A DNA stretch of 64,000 bases from a bacterium. GTDB taxonomy: Bacteria; Auribacterota; UBA3054. This document shows, piece by piece, positions 41,801-47,834 of this stretch. The stretch lies in NCBI GenBank assembly GCA_017557885.1, contig JAFYXV010000011.1, forward strand, positions 1 through 64,000, in the 5' to 3' direction. The first letter of the stretch is position 1, and each line of letters begins with the position of its first letter. A program made the translations under genes and the position numbers. The notes under the pieces are model-generated. The model worked only from the letters and a program-made list of their open reading frames with translations. It was not told where the DNA came from and did not search any database.

Positions 41801-42893
41801 CGATGGCCGGATGTCCCCAGAACTTCGCCCTGGCGATAAGGTCGTTCACTTCCGTCAGCGCGTCCATGGCGCTCATTTTCGTGTGGGCATGAAGCTCCAC
41901 GCGATGCTCGGCGCTCGTCTCCGCAGGCGTCGGATCATTCGATCTTACGATGGTTTCCGCCCTCAGGAAAAGCTCGCCGCTTCTCTGGTCGGTGTCAAGC
42001 GCGCCCAAGACCTTGAGCCATTCGCCCTCTTTGATCTCGCCGACGGGGATCTTTTCCTGGCTCCCCCACTTCGGCATTTTGAAGATCTTGACGTTGACGG
42101 CGCTCTCCCCGTCCGTCAGGTAGGCCGTGTTGGGCCGACGCTCGCTCTCTTCGTTTGTGTAGGAGAAAACTTTGCCCTCGACAAGAACTTTCTGGCGTCC
42201 GCCCTCTTTTTCGTAAAGGCTGCGCATGGGAACAGGCTGGAATTTCGAGGGTATCGCGCCGTCGCCGTAAACGATCTTTTCCTGCTCTTCTTTCTGCTTG
42301 GCAAGTTTCGCGGCTCGCTCCGCTTCTTCCTTCTCCTTTTCCTGATCGTGCTCGCTGCTGAAGTCGCCCGACGCTATCTTCACTTTTCCGGCAAAACCAA
42401 GGCAAATACCGAGCAGGCGTTCCAAGGTCTCGCCGACCTTGGCGCCTGCGGCCTCCTTGGCGGTAAGATCCCCGTCCACTTCCAGAAGAATGTCGCTGCC
42501 GTCCTCCAGGACGTGATGCTGCTCTATGAGGGCCGCCTTATGGCCGCACATGGCGAAAGCGTAATTGATGATCTCCTGGAAATGCACCCGGAAAAACTCC
42601 AGGACATTGGGCGCGCTGCCTTTTTCATACAAAGGCAGAAGCAAAATCTTCGGCCTTCCCTCCTCCGGCAGAGCGTCGAGCATCTTGTTCAGATTCTGCC
42701 GCAGCGCCAGCGTAAGTTCCGTCCAGCTTTTGTCCTCGGGAAGAGCATTGAGAGGGAGTTCAAGCTCCCAGACATGCGTGTCGTCGTCGATGCCCAGACG
42801 AAGATCGCCGGGCTTTAAAAAAGAAGTGGCTGACCCGCTCAAAGGCAGGGCTCCGAAAAGGTCAGAGGGGCTGATAAACAGATACGACTTCAT
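38853..42893 (-). CDS. polC: PolC-type DNA polymerase III alpha subunit lacking the exonuclease
   Basis: A 1346-aa C-family replicative polymerase. Order: an N-terminal domain (1-200), OB-fold (about 215-320), PHP domain (330-560; HAHTKMSAMDALTEV, GVTDHGNVHIY), polymerase palm/fingers (about 640-1200; GSRGSVGSSFVAFLSG, TPDIDLNF, TTGQHPGGM), PolC zinc knuckles (CPKCHK ... CPVCGE), helix-hairpin-helix (near 1215), and a C-terminal beta-clamp peptide QLSLF. In Firmicutes PolC the DEDD exonuclease is inserted in PHP after a GVEaxLV line; here FGVEGYLVN continues straight into the rest of PHP, so the exonuclease is absent. Proofreading must come from another protein. It lies within a run of secreted-protein genes. 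Confidence 0.92.
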   Translation of the reverse strand: MKSYLFISPSDLFGALPLSGSATSFLKPGDLRLGIDDDTHVWELELPLNALPEDKSWTELTLALRQNLNKMLDALPEEGRPKILLLPLYEKGSAPNVLEFFRVHFQEIINYAFAMCGHKAALIEQHHVLEDGSDILLEVDGDLTAKEAAGAKVGETLERLLGICLGFAGKVKIASGDFSSEHDQEKEKEEAERAAKLAKQKEEQEKIVYGDGAIPSKFQPVPMRSLYEKEGGRQKVLVEGKVFSYTNEESERRPNTAYLTDGESAVNVKIFKMPKWGSQEKIPVGEIKEGEWLKVLGALDTDQRSGELFLRAETIVRSNDPTPAETSAEHRVELHAHTKMSAMDALTEVNDLIARAKFWGHPAIGVTDHGNVHIYPDAYKQAKKCGIRLLFGVEGYLVNIPSAELKKRLESKNSGGMSKQEASDIKANTYHIIIYAKNRKGLHNIYDLVSVSHTEYFYSHPLIPRDILEQYREGLVIGGACVAGELFDLVLKGDAGLIPEGEFEKRFEEAQKLYDYFEIQPLGNNVFLKSKVEYPKIKSNDDLIRLNKKVCELGEKYGKPVCATCDVHILDEKDALARKILQAGQGYDEEAESPLYFRSTDKMLEEFAYLGEEKAKEIVITNPNMIASMLEDLQPIPDGFHPPKVENAEQRLRELCYGKLHAVYGENPHKIPLMRLEREIGSIIENHYADLYMLAQMLVQKSLSDGYIVGSRGSVGSSFVAFLSGITEVNSLPAHYVCPKCHKTEFVGYDDEGEPRTAPLDGITQKIGIDLPARKCPVCGETMQRFGFDIPFETFVGYKGDKTPDIDLNFAGEYQAQAHRYTEKLFGIENVYRAGTIATLQSKTAYGFVMKYLEETGLKMPAAMKEYIIFQLVGVKRTTGQHPGGMIILPKGELITDFCPVQYPADKKDAQNKITHFDYHKMESQLLKLDILGHDVPTQIKLLSDYIGFDVTTLELNDQPMLSLFTGVEALKVKPEDIDSNTGTLGIPEFGTNFVRGMLMDAKPKNIEDLIRISGLSHGTNVWLDNAQALITNLKLTLSDVICTRDDIMLYLKGQGMEPFHAFKIMESVRKGRGLKPEDEEAMGKVKVPDWYVDSCKKIKYMFPKAHAVAYVLNAARIAYCKVHYPLAFYATYFSIKRDHLNSTLVSKGLKAVRQELYALRNKGKDATANDQVSIEILELAQEMYARGFEMLPLDIYKSHPTKCLIVDGKILPPLNSIPGLSEAVAASIVKARKEVGTFSNREEFQRLVGCNSTLLAAMSADGLLGDMPESSQTDFFSMFSGGVSKKAEEKAPEAKEEQEVYVKPNLLTPTRKEPPAEEKVEKDIQEVVRNEATEAVKEDTQLSLF

Positions 42894-42901
42894 CTCTACC
42901 C

Positions 42902-43570
42902 TTATTCGCCAAGTTTCATGAATTCAGGGTGGATGTAATTCTCGTCGCACTTCATGGTGTAGGTCACTTTGCCTTTGGAAGTGATCTTGACGTTGTGGGA
43001 AACGCCCGCTTCCTTGAATTTGCTGATGAAATTCTTGCCCTTCTTCTCGAGGAAGTAATCGGCCTCGAAAAGATAATCGCTCGGGCAGCTGTAGTCCAGG
43101 AGCTGGAGGCCGTAGCCTTCTTCGAATTTGCTGGTGTCGACGTTCTTGAAGGTGCCTGAGCATTTTATGGAGGAGGAATAGCAGTTGACGCATTCCACCA
43201 GCTTGCTCTCCAAATCTTTGGTGGCGCCGTCCCTTATGGCCAATTTCAAGGGATAGGTGCTAACTTCGTTGAATTTCAATTTCCCGTTCTTTTCTTTCCA
43301 GGAAATGTCAAAGAGATTGTCTTTTTTCCCAAAATCGAAAGACTTGAAAGGCACGTTCACGTAGGCGTTCCTAGATACGGTGCCGTAATACTTGAAGACT
43401 ATGAAAGAGTACCTGCCCCTATCGTCGCCGTCGAGTTCCTTGATGGTCTCCGCGGAAAAGGTTCCCGTAAGCTTGATGGATGTGGTCCCCTTGAACTCGC
43501 TGCCGAAAGTCTCGGCGAAAGCCTGGGCGCTCAAAAGGAGAGCGGCAAACAAAAGCAAATACTTTTTCAT
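42902..43570 (-). CDS. Tandem secreted paralogue 7
   Basis: A 222-aa exported protein of a family I do not recognise; seven members lie in a row up to 47704. Signal peptide MKKYLLLFAALLLSAQAFA, then FKGTTSIKLTGTFS at the mature N-terminus, the mid-protein IKCSGTFKNVDTSKFEEGYG, and the late KGKNFISKFKEAGVSHNVKI with KGKVTYTMKC. The repeated IKLxG / IKCSG strand suggests two similar beta-sandwich halves. ATG 43570 is used; a TTG three codons earlier is open but unneeded. It ends 8 nt before polC. Confidence 0.7.
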   Translation of the reverse strand: MKKYLLLFAALLLSAQAFAETFGSEFKGTTSIKLTGTFSAETIKELDGDDRGRYSFIVFKYYGTVSRNAYVNVPFKSFDFGKKDNLFDISWKEKNGKLKFNEVSTYPLKLAIRDGATKDLESKLVECVNCYSSSIKCSGTFKNVDTSKFEEGYGLQLLDYSCPSDYLFEADYFLEKKGKNFISKFKEAGVSHNVKITSKGKVTYTMKCDENYIHPEFMKLGE

Positions 43571-43585
43571 AGTCTTCAATATTTT

Positions 43586-44221
43586 TTATAACGCGTTGGT
43601 GAATTCCGGCCTGACGTATCTTTCGTCGCAGCTGAAGGAGAAAGTGGCCTTGCCCTTGGAAGTGACCTTGACGGTGAACTTGATGCCGTTATTGGCGCCC
43701 TTCAAGGCCAGGTTTTTGCCTACCTTTTCCAGCGCGAACTTCCTGTAGAGGAAATCCTCCTTGCTGGAGAATTCCGTGATCTGAAGCAGGTAAGCGTTCA
43801 GAAGCGGAGGATCCACGTTGGTGAAGCTGCCGGAACATTTGATGCTCGTCTTGGAGGGAGCCTCCTGTTCCAGGGTGCCCTCGTCGCTCACCACCCCGAT
43901 CCAGAGCAGGTCCATGTAGCTGGTCTTGTACTGGAACTTCTTGTTCTTCAGGGTGTACTTGATGTTTTCCCCCATGCTTTCGGAGGTGTAGACTCCTGGC
44001 TTGGTCTCAGAGACGGGCAGCGCCGAGGAGATACCGCCATGACGCTTCAATACGACGAAATTGTAGTTCGCCGGATCGTCCAGCATATGCTGGAGCTCGT
44101 CCGTTATGGTGCCGCTGAGCTTTATAGTCGTCTTGCCTTTGAAGACGCTGTCGAAAGTTTCGGCGGAGCATTCAAGGGTAAAAAGCGCCGCGAAAGCTAA
44201 TAAGAAAAGTATTTTTTTCAT
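43586..44221 (-). CDS. Tandem secreted paralogue 6
   Basis: A 211-aa exported protein. Signal peptide MKKILFLLAFAALFTLECSA; mature start FKGKTTIKLSGTITDELQHM; middle TSIKCSGSFTNVDPPLLNAY; end KGKATFSFSCDERYVRPEF, which is nearly the end of paralogue 7 (MKCDENYIHPEF). Paralogues 6 and 7 are thus the closest neighbours in sequence. No catalytic residues are evident. It overlaps the next gene upstream by 4 nt. Confidence 0.7.
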   Translation of the reverse strand: MKKILFLLAFAALFTLECSAETFDSVFKGKTTIKLSGTITDELQHMLDDPANYNFVVLKRHGGISSALPVSETKPGVYTSESMGENIKYTLKNKKFQYKTSYMDLLWIGVVSDEGTLEQEAPSKTSIKCSGSFTNVDPPLLNAYLLQITEFSSKEDFLYRKFALEKVGKNLALKGANNGIKFTVKVTSKGKATFSFSCDERYVRPEFTNAL

Positions 44222-44898
44222 TCTTCGTCATCATCTCCCGGGTCAGGGGGAGCAGGTTCGTATTCGTAGTCTATTCTCGGCTCAACGTATTCTCCTCCGA
44301 GTTTCAAAGAGGCTGAGATAATGCTTTTCGCGTTGACCGTGATCTTTACGGAGGCGCCCTTCTCTTTCTTTGAGAAAACTAAATTTTTGCCTTTCGCTTT
44401 CATGACATATGTCCAGCCGCAGAGATCATCGGACTCTGGAAGACCGTCGTGGAGGCCTATGGGGTACTCGTAGAGATCTAAATCGTGTAAGTTTTGGAGC
44501 TTACCCGAACACTTTATGCTGGCTTTATCCGGTTCGCATTCCTCGTAGTCTTCATCGTCTTCCAGACTGCCCATTGTGAAAAACAAGTTGCCGAGAGCCT
44601 TGTCAGAATAGGAATACTTTTGGCTTTTCGGATTGAAGGAAACACTAAGGTCCTTATCCTTCAAGCCATAACTACCGTTATACCAAGGATCGACAAAAAT
44701 TAGCCGGGAGAGAAATCCGTGAGGGTTGTCCTTGGTGATGCGCAGAGGCTCGCCTGAGGAGAGCTTCTCCATCATACTATCGCCGAGATATCCTTTGAGC
44801 TTTATGGTCGTGGAACCGGTGAAGTTGTTGAGCCCGGCGGCGGAGCAGAACCCCGCCAGAAGAAGAGAAAACAAAGTGAGAACAAGCGATTTTTTCAT
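44218..44898 (-). CDS. Tandem secreted paralogue 5
   Basis: A 226-aa exported protein. Signal peptide MKKSLVLTLFSLLLAGFCSA; mature start FTGSTTIKLKGYLGDSMMEK; middle ASIKCSGKLQNLHDLDLYEY; late CGWTYVMKAKGKNLVFSKKE; C-terminal acidic tail PPDPGDDDEE that the others lack. It pairs closely with paralogue 4 (same CGWTYxMxAKGKNxVxSKKE). SD AAAGG. Function unknown. Confidence 0.7.
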   Translation of the reverse strand: MKKSLVLTLFSLLLAGFCSAAGLNNFTGSTTIKLKGYLGDSMMEKLSSGEPLRITKDNPHGFLSRLIFVDPWYNGSYGLKDKDLSVSFNPKSQKYSYSDKALGNLFFTMGSLEDDEDYEECEPDKASIKCSGKLQNLHDLDLYEYPIGLHDGLPESDDLCGWTYVMKAKGKNLVFSKKEKGASVKITVNAKSIISASLKLGGEYVEPRIDYEYEPAPPDPGDDDEE

Positions 44899-44907
44899 TT
44901 TTGACCT

Positions 44908-45546
44908 TTATTCGCTTTCGCGATTGACCTGGGGCCAAGCGTAACTTTCGCTGAGCTTCAAAGACGCGGTGATTTTGCCTTTGGAGTTCAGCGTGATCTT
45001 AACGGAGGCGCCGTCCTCTTTTTTCGAGTAAACGAAGTTTTTGCCTTTCGCTTCCATGGGATATGTCCAGCCGCAGAGGTCTTCCCCGCTTTGCCCGTCG
45101 TTCAGAGCGATGTAATAATAATTTTGAAGATCATCCTCGCTTATGTCGTACAGAGTGCCCGAACATTTGAAGCCTCCTTTCATAGGGGCGGCAATTTCCA
45201 CGTCCTCCGAATCAGGTACTCTAACGGCGAAGACAACAAAAAAAGGCAGCTTGTCGGAATAGGTGTATTTCTGATTTTTCGGCTTGAAAGAAGCCTTTAT
45301 ATCCGGATTTTTCGTACCCCAGCTGCCATTTTTCTGCTGTTCCAAGAAAATCGGGCAGGTAAAGTAGCCGTTTTCGCCGTCTTTAAAAAGGTGAAGCGGT
45401 TCTCCGTCGGCGATGAGTTGCACCATACCTTCTTCCAGCTGTCCGCTGAGCTTTATGGTCGTGGAGCCTTCGAAGATAAGCAGTTTGGCGGAGCAGACGC
45501 CCGCCAGGAGAATTGTAAACAGAGCGAGAGCAAGTGATTTTTTCAT
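44908..45546 (-). CDS. Tandem secreted paralogue 4
   Basis: A 212-aa exported protein. Signal peptide MKKSLALALFTILLAGVCSA is almost the same as in paralogue 5; mature start FEGSTTIKLSGQLEEGMVQL; middle GGFKCSGTLYDISEDDLQNY; late CGWTYPMEAKGKNFVYSKKE. The similarity with paralogue 5 extends through the signal peptide, so these two are the product of a recent duplication. Gap to paralogue 5 is 9 nt. Confidence 0.7.
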   Translation of the reverse strand: MKKSLALALFTILLAGVCSAKLLIFEGSTTIKLSGQLEEGMVQLIADGEPLHLFKDGENGYFTCPIFLEQQKNGSWGTKNPDIKASFKPKNQKYTYSDKLPFFVVFAVRVPDSEDVEIAAPMKGGFKCSGTLYDISEDDLQNYYYIALNDGQSGEDLCGWTYPMEAKGKNFVYSKKEDGASVKITLNSKGKITASLKLSESYAWPQVNRESE

Positions 45547-45565
45547 ATAAATATTCCTTATGATC

Positions 45566-46183
45566 TTAGTGCTTCGGCATAAAAGTCATGGGCATCATCC
45601 AATGGCCGCTGACTTTCACGGAGAATTTGGCTTTCCTTGTCTTCTTGTTGATCTTGCCGGTAAGTTTGCGTTCCGTCGAATTGCCGTTCAGTATAAGGTT
45701 GGCGCCCTTGGTGTTCATTTTCCAGGACTCGCCGAAAAGCGTGTAGTCTCCGCCAACGTCAGTCACGCCGACCAAGGCTCCCTCTTCCAGCTCGGACTCG
45801 ATGTCGTAGGGCAGCGTGCCACTCATGCTGAAGGAATACTGACTGGGTTCCATGGAGATCGATTCTTCCTCGTTGCCGGTCTCAGGCCACAGTGTGGGCA
45901 TGTTCTTGATCTTCAGGGAGAATTTTTTGTTCTTGGGAGTGTAGCTGGCCTTGGTCGCGGAATCCTTGTATTCCCAGTTCTTTTTGCCCTTCGAAAATTT
46001 AAAGGGAGGAACAACGTACCCCGGTCCATCCTTGAGGAAGCAGAGCTCGCTGCCGTCTTCAAGCATGCTGACCATGCTTTCCGGGCATTCGCCGCCTATA
46101 GTGATGCTGGTGTTGCCTTTGAATTCCCCCGCGAAAAGCGTGGAGGCGAAAAGAAGCAGAATGAGGATAGAAAGATTTTTCAT
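45566..46183 (-). CDS. Tandem secreted paralogue 3
   Basis: A 205-aa exported protein from ATG 46183 (AAGGGT SD; 25 upstream codons are open but follow no start signal). Signal peptide MKNLSILILLLFASTLFAG; mature start FKGNTSITIGGECPESMVSM; middle YSFSMSGTLPYDIESELEEG; late SWKMNTKGANLILNGNSTER; end SVKVSGHWMMPMTF. It resembles paralogue 2 most. The 46184-46378 gap behind it contains a likely promoter for paralogues 3-7, a terminator and a vestigial start. Confidence 0.7.
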   Translation of the reverse strand: MKNLSILILLLFASTLFAGEFKGNTSITIGGECPESMVSMLEDGSELCFLKDGPGYVVPPFKFSKGKKNWEYKDSATKASYTPKNKKFSLKIKNMPTLWPETGNEEESISMEPSQYSFSMSGTLPYDIESELEEGALVGVTDVGGDYTLFGESWKMNTKGANLILNGNSTERKLTGKINKKTRKAKFSVKVSGHWMMPMTFMPKH

Positions 46184-46311
46184 GATTTTACCCTTGGTTG
46201 TTTTTTTTGAACGTAAATTTTTACGGCCGAGAACGCGATCCCCAACCGTTGTGAACACACTATAATCTAACTTTTATATTTTATAAAATTTGAATGAAAA
46301 TTGTAAGGCGC

Positions 46312-46337
46312 AAAAAAAGGCCGCGCAAACGCGCGGC
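46312..46337 (-). terminator. Terminator after tandem paralogue 2
   Basis: A 7-bp GC-only stem GCCGCGC/GCGCGGC (46337-46331/46326-46320) and seven T on the minus strand. It splits the array into paralogues 1-2 and 3-7. Confidence 0.85.
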
Positions 46338-46370
46338 GAAAAGAAGTTTTTTCATATTTGTTTATTCCTT
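46315..46370 (-). pseudogene. Vestigial start region running into a terminator
   Basis: AAGGA (46370-46366), 10 nt, then ATG at 46355 and codons for MKKLLFAARLRGLF, the usual opening of the signal peptides in this array, passing directly into the terminator hairpin at 46312-46337. It looks like the first codons of a lost array member. Confidence 0.4.
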
Positions 46371-46378
46371 TCTGTTGC

Positions 46379-47005
46379 TTAATTCTCGTTGGGACGGAAG
46401 AACCTAGGATACAGCCAGTGGCTGCTGCACTTTATGACGCATTTGGCGGACCTTTTCTTCGGCGTTATCTTAACGCTCACAGAGAGCTCCGTGCTCTTAT
46501 CGTCAAGGACCAGGTTTTTGCCCTTCTTGGTCATCTTCCAGGTAGCGCTGAAAAGGCCGTAGCCCTCCGTATAGTCGGAAAGAGCTATCTCATCTCCGGA
46601 GTCAAGAGCGCTGGAGATATCTTCCAAAAAGGTTCCGCTGCAGCTGATGGTCCCCTTTGTCAGAGGGGCTGATCCGCAATAGTCCTCGCTCTCAGTGTAC
46701 AGCGCCAGACTGGGATATTTCACCTTGATGGTTAATTTCTTGGTTTTCGGCTTGTAGGTGATCTTCATGCCGGAATCTTCGTAAGTATAGGCGTTTTTAC
46801 CTTTCTTCAGAGTCACGGGGAACGTGACGTAGTTGAAGGTATCTTTATGGATCTCGAGGATGTGGCCTTCTTCAAGCACGCTGATCATCTGTTCCGGGAC
46901 ATCGTCGCCGCTTATGTTGATGCTGACGTTGCCCTTGAACATTTGGCTGCCGTAAAGGGTGGCGGCAAAGAAAAACGCCATAAAAACCAGGGTAAGTTTT
47001 TTCAT
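46379..47005 (-). CDS. Tandem secreted paralogue 2
   Basis: A 208-aa exported protein. Signal peptide MKKLTLVFMAFFFAATLYGS; mature start FKGNVSINISGDDVPEQMIS; middle GTISCSGTFLEDISSALDSG; late SATWKMTKKGKNLVLDDKST; end CVIKCSSHWLYPRFFRP. Lys-rich (strongly basic) like the rest of the array. It follows paralogue 1 by 30 nt and is closed by an intrinsic terminator. Confidence 0.7.
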   Translation of the reverse strand: MKKLTLVFMAFFFAATLYGSQMFKGNVSINISGDDVPEQMISVLEEGHILEIHKDTFNYVTFPVTLKKGKNAYTYEDSGMKITYKPKTKKLTIKVKYPSLALYTESEDYCGSAPLTKGTISCSGTFLEDISSALDSGDEIALSDYTEGYGLFSATWKMTKKGKNLVLDDKSTELSVSVKITPKKRSAKCVIKCSSHWLYPRFFRPNEN

Positions 47006-47035
47006 GGTTTTATCCTGTGGTTGTTGGTTGCAAAA

Positions 47036-47704
47036 TTATTCTTCGGAAATAGGCTGCGTGAATTTCGGGATGACGCACTCTTGGTTCAAAGTCCAGGTCA
47101 GGGTGTACTCCTTGGTCTTGCCTGATATGGTCATCTTGATCTTCTGATCCTGGTCCTTGAAATTAAATTTCAGGTTTTTGCCCTTCACCGTGGGCATGAT
47201 CTCATAATTCTGGAAGACCTGACTGCCCTCGTTATGATATGCTTCTTTAAGCGTAACGTAGCAGGGCGGAGCCTTTATCATGCTCATTTTGCCGCTCAGC
47301 TTCACGTCTATTTCCCTTATCTGGAAATCAACGTAGCCGCCTTCTTCAGAAAGGCCGACGCCGCCTCTCAAATATTCGCTGGTGGGGATGCCCTTTATGG
47401 TCCAGGTCATTTTTCCGTTTTTAATGTTGATCAGCAGTTTCTGTTTTCCCTTTTCCTCATAACCCATGCCGCCTTTCATAGTGTCCGCCAAAACAGACTC
47501 CACAAGGTTGGTCTCGGTTTTGATGATCACGAAAGCCGCCTTCCCCTCCTTCAAGGAATCGTACCACTCGTCCTTAAGATCGCCTTTGAACATGAAGGTC
47601 GTCTTGCCTGTGAACTTTTCAGGATCGATCAGTTTTTCCCCGGCGAAGACAGTTCCGGCCGCCAAAAGCAGCAAAACAGCAATTGCAAGATGTTTTTTGA
47701 ACAT
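47036..47704 (-). CDS. Tandem secreted paralogue 1 (most divergent)
   Basis: A 222-aa exported protein and the first of the array. Signal peptide MFKKHLAIAVLLLLAAGTVFA; mature start FTGKTTFMFKGDLKDEWYDS; late PTVKGKNLKFNFKDQDQKIK; end TLNQECVIPKF. It keeps the array's KGKNLxF line and the FTGxT start but lacks the IKCSG motif (IDVKLSGKMSM in its place). SD AAGGGG six nt before the ATG. The 47705-47784 upstream stretch is AT-rich and probably holds the promoter. Confidence 0.65.
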   Translation of the reverse strand: MFKKHLAIAVLLLLAAGTVFAGEKLIDPEKFTGKTTFMFKGDLKDEWYDSLKEGKAAFVIIKTETNLVESVLADTMKGGMGYEEKGKQKLLINIKNGKMTWTIKGIPTSEYLRGGVGLSEEGGYVDFQIREIDVKLSGKMSMIKAPPCYVTLKEAYHNEGSQVFQNYEIMPTVKGKNLKFNFKDQDQKIKMTISGKTKEYTLTWTLNQECVIPKFTQPISEE

Positions 47705-47784
47705 AATATTCCCCTTGTCGGTTATTGTAATACCATCTCTTATTTTATTAAAAAACGCGGAAAAAAGTAAGGCTCAGAATTTAA

Positions 47785-47814
47785 AAAGAAAAGGCCGCGG
47801 TCACCCGCGGCCTT
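47785..47814 (-). terminator. Terminator of the beta-helix protein gene
   Basis: A perfect 10-bp stem AAGGCCGCGG/CCGCGGCCTT (47791-47800/47805-47814), followed on the minus strand by TTTTC and further T's, 20 bp after the stop at 47835. Confidence 0.85.
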
Positions 47815-47834
47815 ATTCCGGCATTATCTGATTG

